Below are positions 8,263-15,916 of a stretch of 64,000 nucleotides of DNA, in pieces. Numbering within the stretch: the stretch's first letter is position 1; each line of letters begins with the position of its first letter. Under the pieces are notes generated by a model. It saw only the letters and a program-made list of their open reading frames with translations. It had not been told where the DNA came from and did no database searches. Position numbers and translations under genes: made by a program. The DNA is from Microbacterium oryzae (GTDB lineage: Bacteria; Actinomycetota; Actinomycetes; Actinomycetales; Microbacteriaceae), in contig NZ_JAUEPM010000002.1 in assembly GCF_030406385.1 (NCBI RefSeq), forward strand, positions 248,001-312,000, written 5' to 3'.

Positions 8263-8655
8263 ATGACCACGAACACGAATAGCCCCGCCATCACCGCCGA
8301 GACCGTCGCCGCTTGGGTCGCCCGCTACCTCACCGCGTGGAAGGCCAATGACGCCGAGGACATCGCGGCACTCTTCGCCGAGGACGGCGAGTACCACGAA
8401 GGGCCTTATGAGACCGACTGGATCGGCCGCGACGAGATCGTCGCCGGCTGGCGTAGTCGCTGGGACTGGCAGCAGGGAGGCTGGAGCTTCGACTGGCAGC
8501 TCGTGTCCATCGCCGGCCCCTCCGCTGTCATCACCGGAGTGGGCCGCTATAAGAAACTCGGCAACTTCGACAACCACTGGACCGTCACCTTCCGCACGCC
8601 CGAGCTCTGCGAAAACTTCGTCATGATCAACAACGAAATCGACGACGAGGAGTGA
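8263..8655 (+). CDS. SnoaL/NTF2-like small protein
   Basis: 130 residues with the NTF2/SnoaL alpha+beta cone: AETVAAWVARYLTAWKANDA, then LFAEDGEYHEGPYE (the usual 'F..D..Y....' entrance), IGRDEIVAGWRSRW and a beta sheet ending FVMINNEIDDEE. Such proteins are cyclases, isomerases or ligand-binding proteins. No catalytic assignment is possible here. An alternative GTG or upstream start would extend into the palindromic region and is unlikely. It sits between the divergent aldo/keto reductase and an XRE regulator reading the same way. Confidence 0.78.
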   Translation: MTTNTNSPAITAETVAAWVARYLTAWKANDAEDIAALFAEDGEYHEGPYETDWIGRDEIVAGWRSRWDWQQGGWSFDWQLVSIAGPSAVITGVGRYKKLGNFDNHWTVTFRTPELCENFVMINNEIDDEE

Positions 8656-8737
8656 TGGCGCGCCGTTCCCCGGTCGCCCCGCGAAGCGCGACGCGCCGCA
8701 TGCTGCACTCGGCCGGGGGCCAGCTAACGTGAAGACC

Positions 8738-9568
8738 ATGCCCGTCCAGCCCAGTCCTCTCGGCGACTTCCTCCGCGCGCAGCGTGCCCGTGTCGCACCC
8801 GCTGACGTCGGGCTCCCCGATGTCGCAGGTCGACGCGTCAGCGGCCTTCGCCGTGAAGAGGTGGCTGTCCTTGCCGGTGTGAGCGTCGACTACTACACCC
8901 GTCTCGAGCAGGGGCGGGAGCGCACCCCGTCAGCTCAGGTCGTCGACGCGATCTGCGGCGCCCTCCGGCTGAGCCCTGACGCTCGCCAGCACGCCTACCG
9001 ACTCGCCATGCTCGCCCCGACATTCCAGCCGCCGTCGGGCACCGTCAGCCCGGAACTGCTGCAGCTGATGGACGCGTTCCCGGGAGCTGCGGCCTACGTC
9101 GTCGACCCGGCTTTCCGGGTGATCGCGGCCAACGCCACAGCGCGAGCACTGCTGGGTCCGACGCAACTCGAAGCCGGTGGCCTCGAGTACATCTTCCTCG
9201 AGCCCAGCGCCCGGGACTACTTCGTCGAGTGGGACGTCGTCGCGCGGGCCAGCGTGAGCGCGATCCGACTCGCTGCAGGATTTGCGGTTCCGTTCCCGGC
9301 GGTTCCACCGCTCGTGGAACGTCTCCTGCGTGAGAGCAGTGATTTCGCCGCTCTGTGGGCGGACCACACCGTGGCCGGGCTGAACATCACTTACAAGGTC
9401 ATCAACCACCCCGACATCGGTCGAGTGGAGCTGACCTATCAGACCCTCGACGTTCGCGATGCGCCGGGCCAGCAGCTCACCGTCGCCACCGCTCCCGTCG
9501 GTTCACCGAGCGCTGACGCCCTCGCGCTGCTGGGAACCATCGACGCCACCCGACGAGCGCGGAGCTAA
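8738..9568 (+). CDS. XRE-family regulator with MmyB-like ligand-binding domain
   Basis: About 276 residues (279 if a GTG at 8729 is used). N-terminal LGDFLRAQRARVAP leads into a helix-turn-helix: GLRREEVAVLAGVSVDYYTR and LEQGRERTPSAQVVDAIC, the hallmark RREEVA..AGVS.DYY.RLEQGR of the actinobacterial MmyB-type regulators. The remaining ~170 residues form a PAS-like MmyB sensor (AYVVDPAFRVIAANATARALLG), which in MmyB of Streptomyces can bind a fatty acid. Members usually repress an adjacent reductase gene. The aldo/keto reductase and SnoaL-like genes upstream, with their paired dyads, are the probable targets. Confidence 0.88.
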   Translation: MPVQPSPLGDFLRAQRARVAPADVGLPDVAGRRVSGLRREEVAVLAGVSVDYYTRLEQGRERTPSAQVVDAICGALRLSPDARQHAYRLAMLAPTFQPPSGTVSPELLQLMDAFPGAAAYVVDPAFRVIAANATARALLGPTQLEAGGLEYIFLEPSARDYFVEWDVVARASVSAIRLAAGFAVPFPAVPPLVERLLRESSDFAALWADHTVAGLNITYKVINHPDIGRVELTYQTLDVRDAPGQQLTVATAPVGSPSADALALLGTIDATRRARS

Positions 9569-9645
9569 GGCCGCGCGGCTCCACCCCGCCCGGTGGCATG
9601 GGGCTGCGGTGTCGCACGCGATCTACGCGCTCGTCGAGGAGTCGG

Positions 9646-9771
9646 CTACCCGGCGGCGCGGTAGATGCCGCGCACCCCTCCGACAGGGCCGTGCCCGTCG
9701 TCGTTCAGCCATAGCGAGGTGTTGTCACCGGCGTGCGTCGAGGTGACCTCGGCCTGCTGCCGGTCGGAAAG
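9646..9771 (-). other. Degraded or chance reading frame behind the nitrilase stop
   Basis: In frame with the nitrilase gene, just after its TGA, a further 41 codons run to a TAG. They contain RQQAEVTST, identical to a stretch of the aldo/keto reductase at about 7227-7253, with 17 shared nucleotides. This may be a scar of a rearranged aldo/keto reductase copy or a coincidence. The rest of 9569-9771 shows no gene. Confidence 0.2.
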
Positions 9772-10572
9772 TCAGTACAGGCCCGGGCGCCGGTCCCGGA
9801 ACAGATCGTTGTGCGGGGGCAGACTCTTGTCGTCGCGGCCGGTCACGGCGAGGTCGGCGACGGCGGTCGCACGCGCGTCAGGCCGCGCCGCGATCCAGCC
9901 GTCGCCGTCGATCACGACGGTGCCCGACGTCCACGTCACGCCCCGCTCCTGACCGCGTCGGTCCGCGATCACGGTCGGCAGGCGGGAGGACCGCGCGGCG
10001 GCCATCGCCTGGATCACCTCCGGCGGGTGCTCGCCGGGCGGCCGTGCGACGACCGGCCAGTTGACGGGCAGCGCCAGCACCTCGGCGCCGGCCAGCGCGA
10101 GACGACGCGGCACCTCCGGAAACTCGTTGTCGTAGCAGATCGCGACGCCGAGACTCCCGACCGGGGTGTCCACCACTGCACCGGCGAAATCGCCAGGCTG
10201 GAACACCGCCTTCTCGATGCCCCAGAGGTGGGATTTGCGGTAGTGCTCGAGAACGGCTGACCGGGTGAATACCACCGCGGTGTTGAACAGGCCGGTCGGC
10301 GAGGATTCGGCGTACCCGACGACGGCCGTCGCGCCGCCGGGAAGCGCTGCGCGGAGCAGCTCGAACCGCGGGTCGGCACGATCCAGGGCCGCGGCGCGCG
10401 CCTCGGCGACACCCGTGAAGACATATCCGCTCAGAGCCAGCTCAGGCGCGACGATGAGGCGGGCGCCGCGAGCGGCGGCTGCGGCGATCGCGACGGCGAC
10501 ACGCTCGATGTTGCCATCGACGTCGCCGAGCAGGATCTCAGGCGACACGGCCGCCGCTCGCAGCACCCGCAC
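9772..10572 (-). CDS. Carbon-nitrogen hydrolase (nitrilase superfamily)
   Basis: 266 residues from a GTG only two bases beyond the stop of the upstream SnoaL-like gene. The Glu-Lys-Cys triad is visible: Glu in LIVAPELALSGY, Lys in EHYRKSHLW, Cys in AICYDNEFPE. The enzyme should hydrolyse an amide or nitrile (or carbamoyl) C-N bond through a cysteine thioester. The sequence is closer to small amidases (for example omega-amidase/carbamoylputrescine type) than to true nitrilases, but the substrate is not determined. The C-terminus DRRPGLY is typical of the family. It is the last gene of the leftward sugar-transport/SnoaL series. Confidence 0.85.
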   Translation of the reverse strand: MRVLRAAAVSPEILLGDVDGNIERVAVAIAAAAARGARLIVAPELALSGYVFTGVAEARAAALDRADPRFELLRAALPGGATAVVGYAESSPTGLFNTAVVFTRSAVLEHYRKSHLWGIEKAVFQPGDFAGAVVDTPVGSLGVAICYDNEFPEVPRRLALAGAEVLALPVNWPVVARPPGEHPPEVIQAMAAARSSRLPTVIADRRGQERGVTWTSGTVVIDGDGWIAARPDARATAVADLAVTGRDDKSLPPHNDLFRDRRPGLY

Positions 10573-10574
10573 GA

Positions 10575-11555
10575 TCAGTAGATGTTCGCGAGCTCGAGCG
10601 GCTCGTCGCCGCGCATGCCAGCGATCTGCGCCCGCAAGGCGATGTCGTCCCACAGGCGCACCTCCTTGACGAGCTTGCCCTTGTGGAAGGTGAACTGCGA
10701 GATGCCCAGAACGTCGACGGGCTTGCCCGTGAGCGGCCCGTAGTTCGCCTTGCCCACGTACCCGCCGAGGAACTTCCACGTCACCGCAACCCGCAGACCG
10801 GCGTAGCGCACGTCGTAGTTCGTCTGGATGTCGCGGATCTCGAACTGGCCGGCGGGAAACGACTCCAGGAAGCGGAGCAGCGCCCGGCGGTAACCCTCCG
10901 GACGGATCACCGTGCGGTTCCCGACCGTGAGAAGCGTCAGATCGCGCTCGAAGTAGCGCTCAACCTTCTGCAGGTCGCGCTGGTTCCAGACCACGTCGAT
11001 CATCTCGAGGACCGTCTCGACTTCGGACCGGTACTCATCGGGGCGGGGACCCGAATCGCCGACCGCGATCGGGTCGACCGGTGCGGGCTCGGTCCACGAA
11101 CCCGTGTACCCGCGGAACGACTGGGCGCGCGCGAGCTCGTCGACGTCGAGGCCGTGGTACAGGGCGCCCGCGAGGCTGTCGCGCACGACCCACTCCTCGA
11201 CCATCCGACCCTGCCGGTACAGGCAGTTCGCGATGGTGCGGCCGACCTCGGGTGTGTGGAGGTAGCCCGAGAAGACGAGGTGCGAGCTGAGGAACGCGTC
11301 GTCACCTCGCGCCTCCCACACCACGTCCTCGGCCTGACCGGTGCGGTCGGGCGTGGCGGAGATGCGCATCAGCGAGCCCTCGATGACCTCGTCGCGGGTC
11401 GTCGAGGTGCCGAGCGAACCGTGCACGATCGAGTCGGGCTCGTAGTTCTCGCGGATGTAGCTGATCGAACGGTTCACCCAGATGAGGTCGGTCACCTCGC
11501 GGATGAAGTCATCGGGGTCGGCGTAGGGCTGGTAGGCGATCGGGTCGAGGGGCAT
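10575..11555 (-). CDS. Tandem SnoaL/NTF2-like protein
   Basis: 326 residues made of two SnoaL-type cones: about 1-150 (FIREVTDLIWVNRSISYIRE, HGSLGTSTTRDEVIEGS) and about 175-320 (VLEMIDVVWNQRDLQKVERY, VRYAGLRVAVTWKFLGGYVG). The second half resembles polyketide-cyclase-like 'ester cyclases'. The family isomerises, cyclises or hydrolyses small metabolites in the cytoplasm, but no catalytic residue can be assigned. GGAGGACCATC precedes the ATG. The gene is directly coupled to the nitrilase-fold hydrolase and lies 76 bp after the LacI gene, so the pair probably processes a product handled by the same regulon. Confidence 0.75.
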   Translation of the reverse strand: MPLDPIAYQPYADPDDFIREVTDLIWVNRSISYIRENYEPDSIVHGSLGTSTTRDEVIEGSLMRISATPDRTGQAEDVVWEARGDDAFLSSHLVFSGYLHTPEVGRTIANCLYRQGRMVEEWVVRDSLAGALYHGLDVDELARAQSFRGYTGSWTEPAPVDPIAVGDSGPRPDEYRSEVETVLEMIDVVWNQRDLQKVERYFERDLTLLTVGNRTVIRPEGYRRALLRFLESFPAGQFEIRDIQTNYDVRYAGLRVAVTWKFLGGYVGKANYGPLTGKPVDVLGISQFTFHKGKLVKEVRLWDDIALRAQIAGMRGDEPLELANIY

Positions 11556-11631
11556 GATGGTCCTCCGGGAAGGCGCGGCTGGGCCGCGGATGGGGTCGGG
11601 CGTGGGGTGGCACGGAGATACAGCGGCCGGA

Positions 11632-12639
11632 TCAGCCTCCGGGGTCGGCGGGCGGGCCGAGCGTCGACCGATCCACGAACCGCGTCGGGAAGGAGACGGT
11701 CTCGAACGTGTCCGTCTCGCCTTCGAGCCGAGCGGTGATGAGCCGGGCGGTCTCGCGCATCATCGCGTTCAGGTCGTACGCGATGGTCGACAGCTGGACG
11801 ATGTCCCACGCCGCGGACGGAAGGTCGTCGAAGCCGATGATCGAGACGTCGCGCGGGGGAGTGAGGCCCGCACGCGACGCGGCGTTCAGCGCACCGATCG
11901 CCACCACGTCATTGGCCGCGAACACGGCGGTCGGCGGCGTCGGCAGCGCGAGCAGGTCAGTCATCGCCCGGTCTCCCGTCTCGGTGTCGTACCCGCCCCG
12001 ACGCACGAGGCTCGACGGCAGGTCCATGTCGTGCCGGTCGAGGGCGTGCCGCAGCGCCGACTCCCGGGAGCGCCCCGTGCTCGTGTTCTCGGGGCCGAGG
12101 ATCGCCGCGATCCGATGGTGCCCGAGAGCGACGGCACGATCCACCGCGTCTTCGTAGCCCGGCGCGGGATCGACGACCGTGGCATCTGCATCCACGAGCG
12201 ACCCGGTCCGGTTGAAGTACACGAACGGCACCGATCGGTCGCGCAGCCGGATGGGGGTCGCCGATTCCAGCGTGGAGGTGGCGAGGATGACGGCAGCCAG
12301 TCCGTTGGCGACGAGCCTCTCGGCGAGGGTGTCGTCCTCGCCCGTCTCGGTCTGCAACATGAGCTGATACCCGAGCCGGTCGAGCTCGCGATGGGCCGGT
12401 GGGATGAGCTGCGAATAGAACTGGTTGTCGAGGTCGGTGACGAGCAGCCCCACTCGGCGGCTCCGCCCCGACGACAACGCGCGACCCGCCTCGCTCGGGA
12501 CGTAGCCCAGCTGGGCGGCAGCCTCCCGCACGCGACGCTTGGTCTTGTCCGAGACCTTCGGGTGGTCGCTCAGCGCGCGCGAGACCGTCGCCTGCGAGAC
12601 GCCGGCCAGTCGAGCGACGTCGTGGCTCGTGACGTTCAC
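11632..12639 (-). CDS. LacI-family repressor of the sugar ABC operon
   Basis: 335 residues. The N-terminal LacI helix-turn-helix and hinge are intact (TSHDVARLAGVSQATVSRAL and a hinge helix around AGRALSSGRS), followed by the periplasmic-binding-protein-like effector core (RRVGLLVTDLDNQFYSQLIP ... AVFAANDVVAIGALNAASRA). It should bind palindromic operators and release them on binding a sugar. It follows the MalFG-like permease genes by 31 bp and is probably the fourth gene of that transcript. Candidate sites with the half-element CGTATGC lie upstream of the solute-binding protein gene. Confidence 0.92.
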   Translation of the reverse strand: MNVTSHDVARLAGVSQATVSRALSDHPKVSDKTKRRVREAAAQLGYVPSEAGRALSSGRSRRVGLLVTDLDNQFYSQLIPPAHRELDRLGYQLMLQTETGEDDTLAERLVANGLAAVILATSTLESATPIRLRDRSVPFVYFNRTGSLVDADATVVDPAPGYEDAVDRAVALGHHRIAAILGPENTSTGRSRESALRHALDRHDMDLPSSLVRRGGYDTETGDRAMTDLLALPTPPTAVFAANDVVAIGALNAASRAGLTPPRDVSIIGFDDLPSAAWDIVQLSTIAYDLNAMMRETARLITARLEGETDTFETVSFPTRFVDRSTLGPPADPGG

Positions 12640-12670
12640 GAGATCACCGCCGCACTGGCATCTGTCCCGG

Positions 12671-13561
12671 TCATCCCTTGACGGACCCGTCGCTCAGTCC
12701 CGCCACCAGGTACTTCTGGGCGACGAAGGCGATGATGACCACCGGGAAGGTCAGGAGAATGGATGCCGCGCCCGCCTGCTGCAGCATGGGGAGGTTCTGC
12801 CCGAGCTGGGTGGCGATGAACACCGGGACCGTCTTGGACGAGCTGTCGGTGAGGACGACGGCCGTCAGGTACTCCTGGAAGGCGAAGAGGAACACGAAGA
12901 TCCCGGCCGTGACGATCCCCGGGCCCATCAGCGGGATCATCACCCGCCGCAGGATGCCGATGCGGGTGCACCCGTCGATCATCGCAGCCTCATCGAGCTC
13001 CTTCGGGATCTCCGCGAAGAAGTTGCGCAGCAGCCAGATCGTGAACGGCTGGTTGATCGCGACGAGGGCGATCGCCAGCGCGAAGGTGGTGTCGTAGATG
13101 CCCAGTGCGCGGCTGATGTCGTACATCGGCAGCACGACCGCGAACCGGGGCAGCGACCGGAAGACGAGCGCGATGACGAGCAGCAGCGCCGATATGTAGC
13201 TGGGGAATCGCGACAGCGCGTAGGCGGCGGGGATGCCGATCACGAGCGCGATCAGCGTCGAGACGACGGCGACGACGAGGGTGTTCACCAGGTAGTCGGC
13301 GAAGTAGGTGGTCTCCCACAGGTCGACGAACGCCTGGAGGCTCGGCTCGTAGTCCCAGAGGACCGGCGGGTTGCGGAAGGCGATGTCGGTCGGCTTGGTC
13401 ACCGACATCGTCATCCAGATGAAGGGGCTGAGGAACAGCAGGCACAGCAGCCCGAGAAGCATGCCCGTCACGACGGGAGGTCGCCGCCGCCGGCGCGCCC
13501 GCTGCAGATCGGAAGCCGACAGGGCGGAGCCCGAGCTGATCTCAGTGGTCGTGAGGCTCAT
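12671..13561 (-). CDS. Carbohydrate ABC transporter permease, MalG-like (CUT1)
   Basis: 296 residues with six transmembrane helices. The cytoplasmic EAA loop, which contacts the ATPase, is present (ELDEAAMIDGCTRIGILRRV, then IPLMGPG). The N-terminal RRRRRPPVVTGMLLGLLCLL is the usual signal-anchor start. It forms the translocation channel with the MalF-like partner, whose stop overlaps this ATG (ATGA). No ATPase gene is nearby, so the complex probably uses a shared MsiK-type ATPase encoded elsewhere, as is common in actinobacteria. Confidence 0.92.
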   Translation of the reverse strand: MSLTTTEISSGSALSASDLQRARRRRRPPVVTGMLLGLLCLLFLSPFIWMTMSVTKPTDIAFRNPPVLWDYEPSLQAFVDLWETTYFADYLVNTLVVAVVSTLIALVIGIPAAYALSRFPSYISALLLVIALVFRSLPRFAVVLPMYDISRALGIYDTTFALAIALVAINQPFTIWLLRNFFAEIPKELDEAAMIDGCTRIGILRRVMIPLMGPGIVTAGIFVFLFAFQEYLTAVVLTDSSSKTVPVFIATQLGQNLPMLQQAGAASILLTFPVVIIAFVAQKYLVAGLSDGSVKG

Positions 13562-14430
13562 CGGAGGGCCTTCGCTTCCTTGAAAGTCCCGCGGATGAAC
13601 GGGATGAGCATGATCAGGATGATGAGGATCGTCAGCACGTTGATCGCGCTGCCGAGACCGAGATGCTGCGCGCCGTCGGTGAACGCCATGGCGTAGACAT
13701 AGAGCATGATCGACTCGTTGCCGATCACCGCCGCTTGCGGCGACAGCGCGATGAGGCTGTCGAAGACGCGCAGGACGTCCATGATCGCGATCAGCGTCAC
13801 GAAGCCGAGCACCCCGCGGATGCTCGGGATGATCACGTAGAGGTGCGTCTGAAACGCGTTGGCCCCGTCGATTCGAGACGCCTCGCGTAGTTCCGCGGGC
13901 ACGCCCTGCAGCCCGGCGAGGATGATGAGCATCGCGAAGGGCTGCAGCGACCACACCTCGTTCGCGATGACGAGAACCTGGTTCCAGAACGGATCGGTGA
14001 ACCAGAGCACGGGATCACCGCCGAAGAACTCGATCAGCCGGTTGACGACACCGCCGAAGTTGTCGTTGAACAGCCACGAGAAGGCGACTGCGCCGACGAG
14101 CGACGGGAGCACGTACGACACCAGGAGGATGCCGAGCACGACGGGGCGCGTGCGGCCGAGTCGGTTGAGGCCGATCGCGATGAGGTACCCGAAGACGAGC
14201 AGGATCACCGTGGTGACGAGCGTCGTCGTGATGGTGAAGACGACTGCTCGGCCGAAGCGGCCGTCGGTCAGGGCCTCGGCGTAGTTGTCGAGGCCGATGA
14301 ATGTGCCGCCGGAGCCGTAGGAGACGTCCTCGAGGCTCCACTGGATGGTGCGGGCGAGCGGCACCACGAGCAGACCGCCCATGATGAGCAGGCTCGGGGC
14401 GAACAGGTACCAGAATTCACGCGCTTTCAT
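13558..14430 (-). CDS. Carbohydrate ABC transporter permease, MalF-like (CUT1)
   Basis: About 290 residues from the ATG at 14430 (297 if the ATG at 14451 is used; neither has an ideal ribosome-binding site, AGAGGA lies 14 bases before 14430). Starts KAREFWYLFAPSLLIMGGLL and has six helices. The EAA loop is LREASRIDGANAFQTHLYVI, then IPSIRG. It pairs with the MalG-like subunit encoded next (ATGA overlap) to import a sugar delivered by the lipoprotein encoded upstream. A stable stem-loop separates it from that gene. Confidence 0.9.
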   Translation of the reverse strand: MKAREFWYLFAPSLLIMGGLLVVPLARTIQWSLEDVSYGSGGTFIGLDNYAEALTDGRFGRAVVFTITTTLVTTVILLVFGYLIAIGLNRLGRTRPVVLGILLVSYVLPSLVGAVAFSWLFNDNFGGVVNRLIEFFGGDPVLWFTDPFWNQVLVIANEVWSLQPFAMLIILAGLQGVPAELREASRIDGANAFQTHLYVIIPSIRGVLGFVTLIAIMDVLRVFDSLIALSPQAAVIGNESIMLYVYAMAFTDGAQHLGLGSAINVLTILIILIMLIPFIRGTFKEAKALR

Positions 14431-14455
14431 GGGGTGACGCGTTCCTCTCATCGGA

Positions 14456-14490
14456 GTCCGTGGTCGGCCTCTGCAGGGCCGACCACGGAC
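14456..14490 (-). terminator. Intercistronic stem-loop after the binding-protein gene
   Basis: Perfect 14-bp inverted repeat (14456-14469 with 14477-14490) around a 7-base loop, between the binding lipoprotein gene and the permease genes. No T-run follows on the transcribed side, so it looks more like an mRNA-stabilising or partial-termination element than a full terminator. Such elements often keep binding protein mRNA more abundant than permease mRNA. Confidence 0.55.
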
Positions 14491-14513
14491 GAAGGTCGTT
14501 GCCGGATCCGAGG

Positions 14514-15818
14514 TCAGCCGATGGTTTCGCCCTCGGCCTGCATCTGCGCGACGCCGTCCTCGATCGACATGTCACCCATCAGGATCGCTGCGAGCGTGTC
14601 GCGTGTCGCAGCGGTCACGTCGGCGAGGATCGGCGAGACGACGGGCGGCATGACCGACACGATCGACTCGTTCGCGGCTTCGCCGTACGGTGAGTTCTCG
14701 TCGGTCACCATGCCCTCGCGAGCGGGGTAGGCCGCGGGCACCGAGGCCGCCGACGCGTCCTCACCGACCGACGAGGCGATCATCTGGAAGAGCATGTCGT
14801 GGTCGAGCCCGGTGTTGAAGGGAATCGACCAGCCGTCGATGGAGACGCGGTTGTACGCGTACTCGGCGTCGGCGTTCGCCTTTGGAGGCGCCGCGAAGGC
14901 GATGTCGTCGAAGAACTCGCTGTTGGTCTCGAGCATCAGGTCGTTCATGCGGCCGGAGAACATGATCGACATCGCGGCGGTGCCGTTGTACATCTGCTGC
15001 TGCACGCTGGGTTGGTCGAACGTGAGCACCTGCGGGTCCATGTACGGCACGAGGGAGGTCATGGCCTCGAGTGCCGTGCGGGCGTCGTCGGTGTCGAGGG
15101 TGACATTGCCGTCGGCGTCGACGAAGTCGCTGCCGAGCGAGTTCATCATCGCTTCGAAGCTGGTCGACACGTCGGAGGTGGCCAGCCACGGCAGGGCGAT
15201 GGGGTAGTCCATGGTCCCGGCGTCCTGGATCGCCTGTGCGGCGCTGATCATCTCGTCGAACGTGGTCGGGACCTCAAGGCCGAGCTCGTCGAACACGTCC
15301 TCGCGGTAGGCGAGGATGAACATCTGCCCCTGCATCGGCAGGGCGTACAGCGTGCCGTCGAACGTCAGCGCGCTGAGCATCGATTCGCTGAGCGCGTCGA
15401 GGTCGTACTGCTCGCTGTACTCGGCGAACAGGTCGTCGAGGGGTACAAGCTTGTCCTCGGCGGCCTGCGCGGGAATCGCGAAGCCGTAGTTCTCGATGAT
15501 GTCGTAGGTGCCGGTGTCGCCCGAAAGAGTCGCCGTGGTCTTCGTCACCTGCCCCGCGAAGTCAATCGGGTCGTGGACGAGGGTCACGTCGTCGATCGAG
15601 CAGCTCTCGACCATCGTGTCCGTGAATGGATCGATGGCCGACGAGTTGTACGCCAGGACGTTGACGGTGGTGGCGGATTCGGGCGCGGTGTAGTCGCACG
15701 CGACCGCCGCCGAGTTCTCGTTGGTGGTGCGGGAACCCGCACCACACCCCGTGAGCGTGACCGCAGCCGCGGCTGCTCCGGCGACAATCATGATAAGACG
15801 GTTCTTGGTGGGAGGCAT
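14514..15818 (-). CDS. Sugar-binding lipoprotein of CUT1 ABC transporter
   Basis: 434 residues. A lipoprotein signal peptide runs to the lipobox TLTGCG (Cys25), followed by a Ser/Thr/Asn-rich tether and a solute-binding family 1 core (TVNVLAYNSS ... TYDIIENYGFAIPAQAAEDK ... FDGTLYALPMQGQMFILAYR). It would be anchored outside the membrane and hand a di- or oligosaccharide to the MalF/MalG-like channel. The neighbouring GH13 alpha-glucosidase suggests an alpha-glucoside such as maltose, trehalose or isomaltose, which is an inference. Confidence 0.92.
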   Translation of the reverse strand: MPPTKNRLIMIVAGAAAAAVTLTGCGAGSRTTNENSAAVACDYTAPESATTVNVLAYNSSAIDPFTDTMVESCSIDDVTLVHDPIDFAGQVTKTTATLSGDTGTYDIIENYGFAIPAQAAEDKLVPLDDLFAEYSEQYDLDALSESMLSALTFDGTLYALPMQGQMFILAYREDVFDELGLEVPTTFDEMISAAQAIQDAGTMDYPIALPWLATSDVSTSFEAMMNSLGSDFVDADGNVTLDTDDARTALEAMTSLVPYMDPQVLTFDQPSVQQQMYNGTAAMSIMFSGRMNDLMLETNSEFFDDIAFAAPPKANADAEYAYNRVSIDGWSIPFNTGLDHDMLFQMIASSVGEDASAASVPAAYPAREGMVTDENSPYGEAANESIVSVMPPVVSPILADVTAATRDTLAAILMGDMSIEDGVAQMQAEGETIG

Positions 15819-15832
15819 GAGCTCACTGTATC

Positions 15833-15916
15833 CGTATGCACTCGGACAGTACGCGCCGCTAATGCTAAATCTGTGTTAACGCGTGTTACTTCTGCGGGTC
15901 AGCTGCATACGTATGC
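15833..15916. promoter_or_regulatory. Candidate LacI sites upstream of the binding-protein gene
   Basis: A perfect 12-bp palindrome GCATACGTATGC (15905-15916) lies in the last codons of the GH13 gene, 87 bp upstream of the binding-protein start. The same half-element CGTATGC recurs at 15833-15839, 77 bp away. The stretch between is unusually A/T-rich and includes a direct repeat GTGTTA (15873-15878, 15883-15888) and a promoter-like TAGCAT on the reverse strand. These are candidate operators for the operon's own LacI protein. Confidence 0.35.
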
